A stretch of 24,938 nt of DNA from JAAFIP01 sp043777795. GTDB taxonomy: Bacteria; Pseudomonadota; Gammaproteobacteria; Burkholderiales; Burkholderiaceae_C. Both the position numbers and the translations under genes were made by a program. The stretch lies in the NCBI GenBank assembly GCA_043777795.1, contig JAYWHJ010000178.1, positions 1 through 24,938 on the forward strand, written 5' to 3'. Shown one piece after another: positions 6,452 to 15,061 of this stretch; positions within the stretch are counted from its first letter, which is position 1, and each line of letters opens with the position of its first letter. The notes beneath the pieces are model-generated. The model was not told where the DNA came from and did no database searches. It saw nothing but the letters and a program-made list of their open reading frames with translations.

Positions 6452-8569
6452 ATGCAAGCCACTGTAGACAGCACCAAGATTCCCTCTTTCAACGAGCAAT
6501 TTGATTCGCACAGCATCTGGCGCCGTGAGTTTGCGCTGCGGCTCAAACTTTTGTCCGACTGGATGCGCGACCACGAGCTGCTCGACGCGTCGGTAGAGGA
6601 GCGGTTGCAACGCCTTGAAGGCCAAATGCGATCCGACAAGGTGATGGTGGCTTTTGTGGCGGAGTTTTCGCGTGGCAAGAGTGAGTTGATCAACGCGATC
6701 TTTTTTGCTTCGTATGGTCGCCGCATCATGCCTGCCAGTGCCGGACGCACGACCATGTGCCCTACTGAGCTGGGATGGGACGCCGATGTACCTCCTTGCC
6801 TACGCTTATTGCCAATTGAAACCCGCCTGCAGCCTCAAGCCTTGATGGAGTGGCGCTCAGCCCCCGAAAAGTGGACGCGGGTAGACCTGGATGTGAATGA
6901 TGCAAGCCAGTTGGCCCAGGCTTTTGAAAAAGTCGCCGAGATTCGCAAAGTGACCAAAGACGAGGCAAAGGCTTTGGGCTTTTGGCACGACGAGACTCCC
7001 GACGATAACCCGATGACCGACTCCGCTGGCATGGTGGAAGTGCCTAAGTGGCGGCACGCTTTGATCAACATTGCCCACCCGCTGCTCAAACAGGGTTTGG
7101 TGATCTTGGACACCCCTGGTTTGAATGCCATTGGTGCTGAGCCCGAGTTGACCGTGAGCCTGATTCCGCAAGCCCACGCGGTGGTTTTTATTCTGGGCGC
7201 AGATACCGGTGTTACTAAATCTGACTTGTCGATCTGGCGCGAACACCTAATCACAGAAAATACCGACAACTCTTCGCGCTTGGTGGTGCTCAATAAAATT
7301 GACACCATGTGGGATGCGCTGTCCACCCAGCAGCAAATTGAGGCCAACATCGAGCGCCAACGCGCAAGTACAGCGGATATTTTGGCACTGCCCCGCAGCC
7401 AGGTGATTCCCGTGTCGGCCCAAAAAGGCTTGGTGGCCAAAGTCAATGGGGACGCGGCATTGCTAGCGGCCAGCCAGCTGCCTTTATTGGAAAAAGCGCT
7501 CAGTGACGGCATGATGGGTCAGCGCAGATCAATCTTGCGCGGGGCGATGGCCTCAGGTATCACCAGCTTGCGGACGGAAACAGGCCGGGTGATCAACATC
7601 CGTCGCCGCGACTTGGCTGAGCAAATGGTGGAAATGCGTGGCTTACGTGGCAAAAACGCCACAGTTATTAGACAAATGCGCAACCGCATTGAAAAAGAGC
7701 AAACCGAGTTCGATGCCAGCGGTACGCGCATCCATGCCGTGCGTGCAATCCACCTCAAATTGTTGAGAGAAGTGTTCTCTGCGCTTGGCAGCGCGACGCT
7801 CAAGGCTGAGTTGCGCCAACTCAACGATGCCCTGCGCCAGCCCGGCATCAAGCTGGGAGTACGAAAAGCCTACAACGACACCTTCAGCCGTCTGCGCGAG
7901 GTGCTGTCGCATGCGAAAGGTCTCAATAGTGAAATTCACACCATGCTGACCACCAGCTTTAGGCAGTTGAACGCAGAGTACGGCTTCTCTCTGCAAACGC
8001 CGAATGAGCCCGAGCTGGTGCGTTATCAGCGGGATTTGGAGTCGATAGAGCGTAGCCATTTGCAATACTTGGGCATTGGCAATGTGCTGCGCTTGGCGCA
8101 GCCGGAATTTTCAGACCGGTTGGTACGCGCTTTGGCCACCCGCCTGCGCGTGGTGTATGAGTCTGCATTGGGCGAGGTGGAGCTGTGGAACAAAACCGCA
8201 GCTGCGCAGCTAGATGCGCAACTGCGCGAGCGCCGCAAAACTTTTGCCCGCCGCATCGAAGCAATTGACCGCATTCAAGATGCCGCCAATACTCTGGACG
8301 AGCGCATTGCCGAGATCAATAGCCAGGACCATCACCTCACTGTGCTTGACAGCAAATTGCTGGAGCTAACATCGCATTTGGTCGATACACCCGCAGATGG
8401 CCAGTCCAAATTGGCGGTGCCGGCGACAATTGCCAAAGTGGTAGCGGCAAAACCAGCTGTCTCACAAACCCCTGCGGCGAAAGTTGCATTGCCTGGCGCA
8501 AAACAGGCAGCTGCGGTATCGCAGGAGCAGGTTCGGGTTGACGCGCAAATTCATGCCCGCGCTGCTTAA
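6452..8569 (+). CDS. Dynamin-family GTPase
   Basis: A 705-residue protein with a complete dynamin-like GTP-binding core: G1 loop AEFSRGKS (about residues 70-77), a switch-1 Thr in GRTTMCPTE, G3 DTPG (about 220) and G4 LNKID (about 280). The core is followed by about 350 residues of charged, helical and probably coiled-coil sequence, and an Ala/Val/Lys-rich tail. Bacterial dynamin-like proteins bind and remodel membranes using GTP; here no transmembrane segment is obvious. The first Gly of the usual GxxxxGKS loop is Ala. About 110 residues separate switch 1 from DTPG, a large insertion. It sits between mutM and mutY on the same strand, 79 bases after mutM. Substrate membrane and partner unknown. 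Confidence 0.9.
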   Translation: MQATVDSTKIPSFNEQFDSHSIWRREFALRLKLLSDWMRDHELLDASVEERLQRLEGQMRSDKVMVAFVAEFSRGKSELINAIFFASYGRRIMPASAGRTTMCPTELGWDADVPPCLRLLPIETRLQPQALMEWRSAPEKWTRVDLDVNDASQLAQAFEKVAEIRKVTKDEAKALGFWHDETPDDNPMTDSAGMVEVPKWRHALINIAHPLLKQGLVILDTPGLNAIGAEPELTVSLIPQAHAVVFILGADTGVTKSDLSIWREHLITENTDNSSRLVVLNKIDTMWDALSTQQQIEANIERQRASTADILALPRSQVIPVSAQKGLVAKVNGDAALLAASQLPLLEKALSDGMMGQRRSILRGAMASGITSLRTETGRVINIRRRDLAEQMVEMRGLRGKNATVIRQMRNRIEKEQTEFDASGTRIHAVRAIHLKLLREVFSALGSATLKAELRQLNDALRQPGIKLGVRKAYNDTFSRLREVLSHAKGLNSEIHTMLTTSFRQLNAEYGFSLQTPNEPELVRYQRDLESIERSHLQYLGIGNVLRLAQPEFSDRLVRALATRLRVVYESALGEVELWNKTAAAQLDAQLRERRKTFARRIEAIDRIQDAANTLDERIAEINSQDHHLTVLDSKLLELTSHLVDTPADGQSKLAVPATIAKVVAAKPAVSQTPAAKVALPGAKQAAAVSQEQVRVDAQIHARAA

Positions 8570-8629
8570 ACCATCCGCATAGAGTTTCACCAAATTTTGA
8601 AGTCGCATAGCAAAAATGCTGTCAGTGGC

Positions 8630-9655
8630 ATGGCTGGTGCCGTGCTGGCTTGGCAGGCAATGCATGGCCGCGCCGGGTTGCCGTGGCAGGGCACCAGAGA
8701 GCCCTACCGAGTGTGGCTCTCTGAGATCATGCTGCAGCAAACCCAGGTGGTGACGGTGCAGGATTACTACCCCCGGTTTTTAGACCGCTTTCCCGATGTG
8801 CTTAGCCTGGCCAAAGCACAGCTTGACGACGTGCTGGCGCTGTGGAGTGGCTTGGGCTACTACAGCCGAGCCCGCAATCTTCATCGGTGCGCCCAGGTTG
8901 TGGTGCAAGATTTTGGTGGGCAGTTTCCGCGCAGCGCGCAGGCGCTGCAAACCTTGCCTGGCATTGGTCGCTCCACCGCAGCGGCCATCGCTGCGTTCTG
9001 CTACGGCGAGCGAGTGGCTATTTTGGATGCTAACGTGAAGCGCGTGTTAACCCGTGTATTGGGCAATAGCACTGATATGAGTGTAGTGGGCAATGAGCGC
9101 GCCTTGTGGGACATAGCCACAGATTTACTACCCACCGCCCAGTTGGTCACCGCCATGCCGCGCCATACCCAGGCGATGATGGACTTAGGCGCGACGCTGT
9201 GTACGCCCCGCAATCCCGCCTGTGATCGCTGCCCTCTTGCGGCCATTTGCACGGCCCGCGCGCAGGGGCAGCCCGAAAACTATCCGGTGAAAACCCGCAA
9301 ACTCAAACGCACAAGCGAGTCGTGGTGGCTGCTGTGGGCTGGGCGCACCGATGGGGCTGACGGTGCCGTGTATCTGGAGCAACGACCCCACCCTGGTGTG
9401 TGGGCGGGGTTGTACTCTCTGCCGATGTATGCCAGCCGGGAGGACTTGATGAACACCCTCACGCCTGAGCAACAAATAACTTGCGAAGATGCACCCGCGT
9501 TGAAGCACGTGTTGACACACAAAGACCTGCATTTGCATGTAGTGCGCCTGGCCTGGAAGTCCAAAGCCGCACCGCAGCCCGAAGGGCAGTGGTTCGCCAT
9601 AAGTGCGCTTCCCAGTGTTGGCTTGCCGGCGCCGATTCGCAAATTATTGGTGTAA
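8630..9655 (+). CDS. mutY: A/G-specific adenine DNA glycosylase
   Basis: MutY removes adenine mispaired with 8-oxoguanine and so completes the repair begun by MutM. The N-terminal glycosylase domain has LPWQ, LSEIMLQQTQV, the helix-hairpin-helix LQTLPGIGRSTAAAI and the catalytic Asp in ILDANVKRV. The [4Fe-4S] ligands are C-x6-C-x2-C-x5-C in CTPRNPACDRCPLAAIC. The C-terminal part is the NUDIX-like domain that recognises 8-oxoG (HPGVWAGLYSLP, HVLTHKDLHLHV). With the ATG at 8630 it is 341 residues; a TTG at 8597 would add 11. Neither start has a clear ribosome site. It converges on rapZ, with a repeat between them. Confidence 0.96.
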   Translation: MAGAVLAWQAMHGRAGLPWQGTREPYRVWLSEIMLQQTQVVTVQDYYPRFLDRFPDVLSLAKAQLDDVLALWSGLGYYSRARNLHRCAQVVVQDFGGQFPRSAQALQTLPGIGRSTAAAIAAFCYGERVAILDANVKRVLTRVLGNSTDMSVVGNERALWDIATDLLPTAQLVTAMPRHTQAMMDLGATLCTPRNPACDRCPLAAICTARAQGQPENYPVKTRKLKRTSESWWLLWAGRTDGADGAVYLEQRPHPGVWAGLYSLPMYASREDLMNTLTPEQQITCEDAPALKHVLTHKDLHLHVVRLAWKSKAAPQPEGQWFAISALPSVGLPAPIRKLLV

Positions 9656-9671
9656 TTTCGCGTCAGACTCT

Positions 9672-9720
9672 TGCTACGTATTCAGTAGCTGCCCGCGCAA
9701 CATTTTTATGCGCTAGAGCA
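9672..9720 (+). repeat. Dispersed intergenic repeat, copy B
   Basis: TGCTACGTATTCAGTAGC followed by TGCCCGCGCAAC and ATTTTTATGCGCTAGAG: the same two-hairpin layout as copy A. It lies between the convergent mutY and rapZ genes and runs into the end of rapZ, whose TAG stop (9713-9715) is within the repeat. It could act as a two-way terminator, although T-runs are short. Confidence 0.75.
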
Positions 9721-10609
9721 CGCTAGAGGCAAAAACATTGCCATCTATCTCGCGGTGGCGCTTCAGCGTGCTCCATTCTTTGGCAAAGTGCTTCGCAAGC
9801 TGTTCTACCAAAAACACCGAGCGATGCTGCCCGCCCGTGCAGCCAATGGCCACGGTCACGTAGCTGCGATGGTCTTTGGTGAGGGCGGGCAACCAATAGC
9901 TTACAAACTCCTGCACATGCCGGAACATCTGGCGCACATCGGGCTGCTGCTTTAGAAAATCAGCCACAGGAGCGTCTTTGCCCGTCAGCGGGCGCAGCTC
10001 GGCCTCGTAGTGCGGGTTGGGCAACATGCGCACATCAAATACAAAATCTGCATCCATCGGTATGCCGCGCTTGAAGCCAAAAGACTCGAACACCAAGGTA
10101 AGTTGTTTTGACGGTGCGGACAACAATGCTTTGATGTAGCCTTGTAGCTGGGTGGAGCGAATCAGGCTGGTGTCCATCACATGCGACTGTTCGCGCAGAT
10201 CTGCCAATATGTCGCGCTCCAGTTCAATCGCATCGGTCAGCGCACGTTGCTGGTCGGGTTGGTTGTTGTTGGACAGCGGATGTTTACGCCGTGTCTCGGA
10301 AAAGCGGTGTACCAAGGTGTCAGTACTGGCATCCAGAAAAATCGTTTTGATGTGCACGCCCTGCGCACGCAAGGCCTTGAACTGCTCAGGCAGCAAAGGC
10401 AATGACGCGGCGCTGCGCACGTCCATCGCGATGCCAATTTTTTTGACGTGATGGATTTTCTCCACCTCAATGAACGCGCCGAGCAACTCGGGCGGCAAGT
10501 TGTCTACACAGTAATAGTGTGCGTCTTCCAGTGCGTGCAGCGCCACTGATTTGCCTGAGCCCGACATGCCGGTGATCAGCACCACTTCGATGGAAGAGGC
10601 AGTAGTCAT
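9713..10609 (-). CDS. rapZ: RapZ (YvcJ family) nucleotide-binding regulator
   Basis: In E. coli, RapZ is an RNA-binding adaptor that senses glucosamine-6-phosphate and controls glmS, and so cell-wall precursor supply; in other bacteria it is a P-loop GTPase/ATPase of less certain role. The product is 298 residues. It has a Walker A GMSGSGKS (residues 14-21) just after the start, the family mark DNLPPELL, and the conserved C-terminal VAIGCTGGQHRSVFLVE. The ATG at 10609 is one base after the recN stop; an upstream in-frame ATG at 10636 would overlap recN and is less likely. The last codons and the stop come from dispersed repeat copy B. Confidence 0.95.
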   Translation of the reverse strand: MTTASSIEVVLITGMSGSGKSVALHALEDAHYYCVDNLPPELLGAFIEVEKIHHVKKIGIAMDVRSAASLPLLPEQFKALRAQGVHIKTIFLDASTDTLVHRFSETRRKHPLSNNNQPDQQRALTDAIELERDILADLREQSHVMDTSLIRSTQLQGYIKALLSAPSKQLTLVFESFGFKRGIPMDADFVFDVRMLPNPHYEAELRPLTGKDAPVADFLKQQPDVRQMFRHVQEFVSYWLPALTKDHRSYVTVAIGCTGGQHRSVFLVEQLAKHFAKEWSTLKRHREIDGNVFASSVL

Positions 10610-10610
10610 A

Positions 10611-12266
10611 TTATTGGCCCAACATTTCTTTGGCATGGGCCATCGTGGTGCCCGAGAGCTTTTCGCCGCCCAGCATGCGGGCGACCTCGCCTACACGTTG
10701 CTCACCCCCAATGGCTTGCACATCGCTGACCGTGTGTTTGGCCTTGAGCTGTTTGGACACCAGTAGGTGTTGGTCCGCGCAGGCCGCTACCTGGGGCAAG
10801 TGGGTGACGGCCATGACCTGCCGGTCTTTGCCCAGTTGCTTCATCAGGCGGCCCACCGTCTCAGCGACAGCGCCGCCGACGCCAGAGTCCACCTCGTCAA
10901 AAATCAGAGTCTGCGCTTTGCCTAGCTGGCTGGTCGTCACCGCGATGGCCAAGGCAATGCGCGATAGCTCGCCGCCTGAGGCGACCTTGCCTACTGGGCG
11001 CGGCGTGCTGCCTGCGTGGCCAGCCACCAAAAATTCAATGTTCTCCGCTCCGTACATAGCTGGCTCGGCTAACGGTGTGAGCGCCACCTCAAACCTGCCC
11101 CCTTGCATGCCCAGGCCTTGCATCGCCTGGGTAATGGCAGTGCCAAGTTGCGGTGCGGCTTTGCTGCGGGCTTGGCTCAATATTTTGCAGGCTTTGGTTA
11201 GATCTGCGAGGGCTTTGCGCTCAGCAGCCTCCAGACCCGCAATGTCGCTGGCGGCTTCGAGCTGAACCAGCTCGGTCTTCCATCCTGCAAGCAGTGTGGG
11301 CAGCTCTGCGGGAGTGCGTTTGTAGCGCCTGGCCAAAGACATCCACAAAGTCATGCGTTCATCCAGTTGGCCCAAGCGCTGCGGGTTAGGCTCGGTCTTG
11401 CGGGTGTAGGCGTGCAGGCTGTGGGCGACGTCTTCTATTTGTGCCAAACTTTGGGCCAAAAGCTCAGCTAGCGCTTTAAAATCATGCGCCAGAAGCTGCT
11501 GATTTTGTAGTAACTGCTGGGCCTTGGCCAACTGGCCGGTGGCACCACTGTCGCCGTTGTCATTGCCTTCTAATGCTTCCACAGCTTGGTAGGCGGCGTC
11601 CAGCAGACCCTGCGCGTTGGCCAAGGTGCCGTGCTCGGTGTTGAGTTCGTCCCACTCGTCGCTGGCGGGAGAGAGTTTGGCCAGCTCGCCGATTTGCCAG
11701 GCCAAGCGTTCGCGCTCGGTCTCGATATTGGTTTGTGCGGCGCGCGCATCTGTCAAAGTTTTGAGCGCTGTTTTCCACGCACCGTAATTGTCCGCCACGT
11801 CTTTGCTGTTTATCTTGCCAAACGCATCCAGCAAGTTGCGCACCTCATCGGCCCGGGTGAGTGCTGCCCAGGCGTGCTGGCCGTGGATGTCTACCAAGTG
11901 GTCGGCTACCTCGCGCAGTTGCGCTACCGTGGCGGCGCTGCCGTTGATCCAGGCGCGGCTTTTGCCCTGCGCGTCTACCGTGCGGCGGATCAGCAGGGTG
12001 TCGCTGCTCTCAGCAAAACCAGCCTCTTGCAGCCAGCCGCCCAGCCAGGCGGGCGTGTCAAATTCGGCACTGATCTCGGCGCGCGCAGCGCCTTCGCGCA
12101 CCACGTTCACGTCGGCCCGCGCGCCCAGCGCCATTTGCAGCGCGTCGATCAAGATCGACTTGCCCGCGCCGGTCTCGCCGGTCAGCACGGTAAAGCCGCC
12201 CAGCAAATCGAGCTCAAGTTCTTGTACGATGACAAAATCGCGCAGGTTCATTCGACGTAGTGCCAC
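10611..12266 (-). CDS. recN: DNA repair protein RecN
   Basis: An SMC-like ATPase that gathers broken DNA ends for recombinational repair. The product is 551 residues, the family size. Walker A GETGAGKS lies at residues 30-37, a central coiled coil follows, then the ABC signature ASGGELSRIALA and Walker B TLIFDEVDSGVGG, with VTHLPQVAA after it. The start is GTG, supported by a strong GGAGG/AGGAG seven bases upstream and by the family N-terminus; an ATG at 12251 is less likely. It begins two bases after the nadK stop and ends one base before rapZ, so the three form an operon. The DNA at 11468-11514 resembles the dispersed repeat. Confidence 0.96.
   Translation of the reverse strand: MALRRMNLRDFVIVQELELDLLGGFTVLTGETGAGKSILIDALQMALGARADVNVVREGAARAEISAEFDTPAWLGGWLQEAGFAESSDTLLIRRTVDAQGKSRAWINGSAATVAQLREVADHLVDIHGQHAWAALTRADEVRNLLDAFGKINSKDVADNYGAWKTALKTLTDARAAQTNIETERERLAWQIGELAKLSPASDEWDELNTEHGTLANAQGLLDAAYQAVEALEGNDNGDSGATGQLAKAQQLLQNQQLLAHDFKALAELLAQSLAQIEDVAHSLHAYTRKTEPNPQRLGQLDERMTLWMSLARRYKRTPAELPTLLAGWKTELVQLEAASDIAGLEAAERKALADLTKACKILSQARSKAAPQLGTAITQAMQGLGMQGGRFEVALTPLAEPAMYGAENIEFLVAGHAGSTPRPVGKVASGGELSRIALAIAVTTSQLGKAQTLIFDEVDSGVGGAVAETVGRLMKQLGKDRQVMAVTHLPQVAACADQHLLVSKQLKAKHTVSDVQAIGGEQRVGEVARMLGGEKLSGTTMAHAKEMLGQ
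11468..11514 (-). repeat. Possible dispersed-repeat-like sequence inside recN
   Basis: Aligned without gaps to the intergenic copy at 15062, roughly two thirds of positions agree by eye, including CTAGC, AGCTGCT/AGCAGCT and GTAGTA blocks. It lies in the coiled-coil coding region of recN, which tolerates sequence change. Chance similarity is not excluded. Confidence 0.3.
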
Positions 12267-12268
12267 GG

Positions 12269-13165
12269 TTACGCTCCTCCCTCGTTCCAGTGCAGCTTAT
12301 GGCGCAGGGTGTCAAAGTAGCTCCAGCCCAGCGGGTGCAAAAAGCGCAGCACATGCTCCGAGCGGCGCACGATAATGCGGTCCCCTATTAACAATGAGGC
12401 CAGTGATTGCATATCAAAATTTGCACTGGCATCTCTGCCTGCTACGACCTCAATGGCTATTTGCGAACTCTGTGCCAGCACTATGGGCCTGTTAGACAAG
12501 TTGTGTGGGGCTATCGGCACCATCACCCAGCCTGCAATTGAGGGATGCAAGATGGGCCCGCCCGCCGACATGGAATACGCAGTGGAGCCCGTGGGCGAGG
12601 CGATGATCAGGCCGTCCGCCCGCTGGTTGGCTACAAAGCGGCCGTCCACCTCAACCCGAAGTTCCAGCATGCCGGCGGTGGCGCTGCGGTTGACGACCAC
12701 ATCGTTCAAGGCCAGTGCGTCAAACACACAGCGACCATCGCGCATCACCTGGCCGTGCATGAGGTTGCGGCTGTCTTCGGTAAATTCACCGGCCAGCATC
12801 GGGGCGAGGGCGCTTTGGTAGTCCTCCAGCGCAATGTCGGTGATAAAACCCAAACGCCCTTGGTTAATGCCAATCAGAGGTATGCCGTACCGCGCCAATT
12901 GCCGCCCAATGCCCAGCATGGTGCCGTCGCCGCCCACCACCAGGCCCAGGTCGCAATACTCGCCAATGCCTGCTACGCTGAGGCTTGGATATTCGGCGAT
13001 ACTGGCGTGAGAGGCAGTGTCTTTTTCAATCGACACTTCCAAACCTGCTTTCTCCAAAAAACGTGCAATGTCCAGCAAAATATCGCGTGCTCCCATAGCT
13101 GCACTGGCGTGGTACTTGCCAATCAGGGCAACATGGCTAAACTGCGGTGACAAAAGCTTGGGCAT
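12269..13165 (-). CDS. nadK: NAD kinase
   Basis: Phosphorylates NAD to NADP with ATP (or polyphosphate) in the cytoplasm. The 298-residue protein has the invariant GGDGTML (from residue 78), INQGRLGFITD and the substrate loop SPTGSTAYSMSAGGPI, all in the right order. It is the first gene of nadK-recN-rapZ and is divergent from hrcA with a 51-base gap. The recN ribosome site lies inside the 3' end of nadK, so the two are probably coupled. Confidence 0.96.
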   Translation of the reverse strand: MPKLLSPQFSHVALIGKYHASAAMGARDILLDIARFLEKAGLEVSIEKDTASHASIAEYPSLSVAGIGEYCDLGLVVGGDGTMLGIGRQLARYGIPLIGINQGRLGFITDIALEDYQSALAPMLAGEFTEDSRNLMHGQVMRDGRCVFDALALNDVVVNRSATAGMLELRVEVDGRFVANQRADGLIIASPTGSTAYSMSAGGPILHPSIAGWVMVPIAPHNLSNRPIVLAQSSQIAIEVVAGRDASANFDMQSLASLLIGDRIIVRRSEHVLRFLHPLGWSYFDTLRHKLHWNEGGA

Positions 13166-13216
13166 ACGTAAATTACATCACTAAAATGCGAACATAGATG
13201 CAGTATCCAATATTTC

Positions 13217-14233
13217 ATGCTCGATGACCGTGCCAAGCTGTTGTTAAAAGCGCTGGTAGAGCGTTATATCGCCGATGGGCAGCCCATCGGCTCGCGTACG
13301 CTCTCGCGGGCCTCGGGGCTGGATCTGTCAGCTGCCACCATCCGTAACGTGATGAGCGACCTGGAAGAGTTGGGCTTGATCGCCTCACCCCATACCTCGG
13401 CCGGGCGGATACCCACGGCGCGGGGCTACCGCCTGTTTGTCGACACCATGCTCACCGTCAACCGGCAAGACATTCCGGCTGCAGTATCGTCGTCCACCCT
13501 GGCGGCGGAGCAGCCGCAAAAGGTGATTACCAACGCCGCGCAGCTGTTGTCCAATCTGTCGCAGTTTGTGGGCGTAGTGATGGCACCACGGCGCAGTTCG
13601 ATATTTCGCCATATTGAATTCATGCGCCTGTCAGAAAAACGCATTTTGGTCATCATCGTCGCACCCGATGGCGACGTGCAAAACCGCGTGATATTTACCG
13701 AGAGCGACTATACGCAGAGCCAACTGGTCGAAGCGTCGAACTTTATCACCCTGCACTATGCGGGCCTGACGATTGAGCAGGTGCGCGAAAAGCTCAAAAG
13801 CGAGATTGAACAACTGCGCAGTGAAATAGCCGTACTGATGCAAGCAGCGGTGCAGGTGAGCAGCGAGGCCATGGCACAGGCTGATGGCGAGGTGGTGATA
13901 TCGGGCGAGCGCAACCTGCTCTCGGTGAGCGATTTTTCTACCGACATGGGCCAGCTGCGGCGTGCCTTCAACCTGTTTGAACAAAAAGCGCAAATCATGC
14001 GTCTGCTGGATGTATCCAGCCAAGCTGAGGGAGTACGTATATTTATTGGTGGTGAAAGCCAGGTGGTGCCGTTTGAAGAGCTCTCTATCGTCAGTGCACC
14101 CTATGAAGTGGACGGCCATGTGGTGGGCACGCTGGGCGTGATTGGCCCCACCCGCATGGCGTATGACCGCATGATTCAGATCGTGGATATCACTTCTAAA
14201 TTGGTTAGCAACGCATTGAGCCATCACAAATGA
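13217..14233 (+). CDS. hrcA: Heat-inducible transcription repressor HrcA
   Basis: HrcA represses chaperone genes by binding CIRCE operators, its folding being helped by GroEL. The product is 338 residues, the usual size. The N-terminal winged helix is clear (GQPIGSRTLSR, LSAATIRNVMSDLEELGLI) with the conserved TSAGRIPTARGYR after it. The C-terminal GAF-like and dimerisation part includes FIGGE and GVIGPTRMAYDRMI. No CIRCE inverted repeat is visible upstream of hrcA or of any other gene here, so its targets lie elsewhere. Divergent from nadK. Confidence 0.96.
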   Translation: MLDDRAKLLLKALVERYIADGQPIGSRTLSRASGLDLSAATIRNVMSDLEELGLIASPHTSAGRIPTARGYRLFVDTMLTVNRQDIPAAVSSSTLAAEQPQKVITNAAQLLSNLSQFVGVVMAPRRSSIFRHIEFMRLSEKRILVIIVAPDGDVQNRVIFTESDYTQSQLVEASNFITLHYAGLTIEQVREKLKSEIEQLRSEIAVLMQAAVQVSSEAMAQADGEVVISGERNLLSVSDFSTDMGQLRRAFNLFEQKAQIMRLLDVSSQAEGVRIFIGGESQVVPFEELSIVSAPYEVDGHVVGTLGVIGPTRMAYDRMIQIVDITSKLVSNALSHHK

Positions 14234-14254
14234 AAGATAGCCTAAACACCGTGC

Positions 14255-14260
14255 TATAAT
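14255..14260 (+). promoter_or_regulatory. -10 element for tRNA-Arg(ACG)
   Basis: A perfect TATAAT lies 10 bases before the first base of the tRNA. The -35 is poor (TGAAAG at 14231-14236 with an 18-base spacer). Confidence 0.65.
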
Positions 14261-14270
14261 TCGAGGCTCA

Positions 14271-14347
14271 GCGGCTGTAGCTCAGTTGGATAGAGTACTT
14301 GGCTACGAACCAAGGGGTCGTGGGTTCAATTCCTGCCAGCCGCACCA
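14271..14347 (+). tRNA. tRNA-Arg (anticodon ACG)
   Basis: The acceptor GCGGCTG pairs with CAGCCGC, followed by A and an encoded CCA. The anticodon arm is CTTGG, loop CTACGAA, CCAAG, which gives anticodon ACG. The T loop is GTTCAAT. It has its own -10 and terminator and so is a single-gene transcription unit. Confidence 0.97.
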
Positions 14348-14355
14348 AAAATGAT

Positions 14356-14384
14356 AAGCCCACAACGAAAGTTGTGGGCTTTTT
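14356..14384 (+). terminator. Intrinsic terminator of tRNA-Arg(ACG)
   Basis: AAGCCCACAAC, loop GAAA, GTTGTGGGCTT, then T-run: an 11-bp perfect stem with a GNRA tetraloop, 8 bases after the tRNA CCA. Confidence 0.95.
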
Positions 14385-14479
14385 CATTGGGCAAACGCTT
14401 TTTGCGCCCTGAAAATGGCGCTTGCGCTATGCTTTAGGCTGTCGCATATATTTCGCCACCTCTTTCGTCACCCTTCGAC

Positions 14480-15034
14480 ATGAGCAAAGCATTCACCAAA
14501 GAGTCTGAATCAGACGACGACGACGATGAAATAGGCCTGCCCCCGCTGCCCCCGGGCGGCAAAAACTACGTCACGCCGCAGGGCTATGCACGCCTGCGCG
14601 CAGAGCTGCTGGCGCTGATGGACGACGAACGCCCCAAGATCGTGGAGAGCGTGCACTGGGCGGCCAAAAACGGCGACCGCAGCGAGAACGGCGACTACCA
14701 CTACGGCAAAAAGCGCCTGCGCGAGATTGACCGCCGCATTCGCTTTCTGACCAAACGCCTAGAGATTGCCGAAGTGAGCAACCCCAGCGTGCACTATGGC
14801 GAAACGCAAGTCTTTTTTGGTGCCACCGTCACCTACGCCGATGCCAAAGGGCATGCGCACACGGTGACGATTTTGGGCATTGATGAGGCCGACAGCACGC
14901 TGCAGCAGGTCAGCTGGATATCCCCCATCGCCCGGGCTTTTTTAAAGAGCAGCGAGGGCGATGAGGTGCGCTTGGTCACGCCGCAGGGGGTACAGACGCT
15001 GGAAGTGGTGAAAGTTGTCTACCCCAAGCCGTAG
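14480..15034 (+). CDS. greB: Transcription elongation factor GreB
   Basis: GreB enters the RNA polymerase secondary channel and stimulates cleavage of backtracked RNA. The product is 184 residues. The coiled-coil tip carries GDRSENGDYHYGKKRLREIDRR, split here as GDRSENGDY and KKRLREIDRR, with the acidic tip residues in place. The C-terminal FKBP-like domain ends VVKVVYPKP. E. coli GreB is 158 residues; the extra length is an N-terminal extension of about 27 residues with an acidic run (ESESDDDDDE). No strong ribosome site is seen at the ATG. It follows tRNA-Arg and converges on the iron-binding protein gene. Confidence 0.94.
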   Translation: MSKAFTKESESDDDDDEIGLPPLPPGGKNYVTPQGYARLRAELLALMDDERPKIVESVHWAAKNGDRSENGDYHYGKKRLREIDRRIRFLTKRLEIAEVSNPSVHYGETQVFFGATVTYADAKGHAHTVTILGIDEADSTLQQVSWISPIARAFLKSSEGDEVRLVTPQGVQTLEVVKVVYPKP

Positions 15035-15061
15035 CTGTCGAGTTTTAAGCATTTCAGCCTT

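Noticed and set aside
5959..6756. 265-codon minus-strand frame over mutM and the GTPase
   Set aside because: It spans two real genes on the other strand and shows no domain.
10630..11265. 211-codon plus-strand frame inside recN
   Set aside because: Antisense shadow of conserved recN motifs.
13166..13216. CIRCE operator upstream of hrcA
   Set aside because: I looked for TTAGCACTC-N9-GAGTGCTAA; no such inverted repeat is present.
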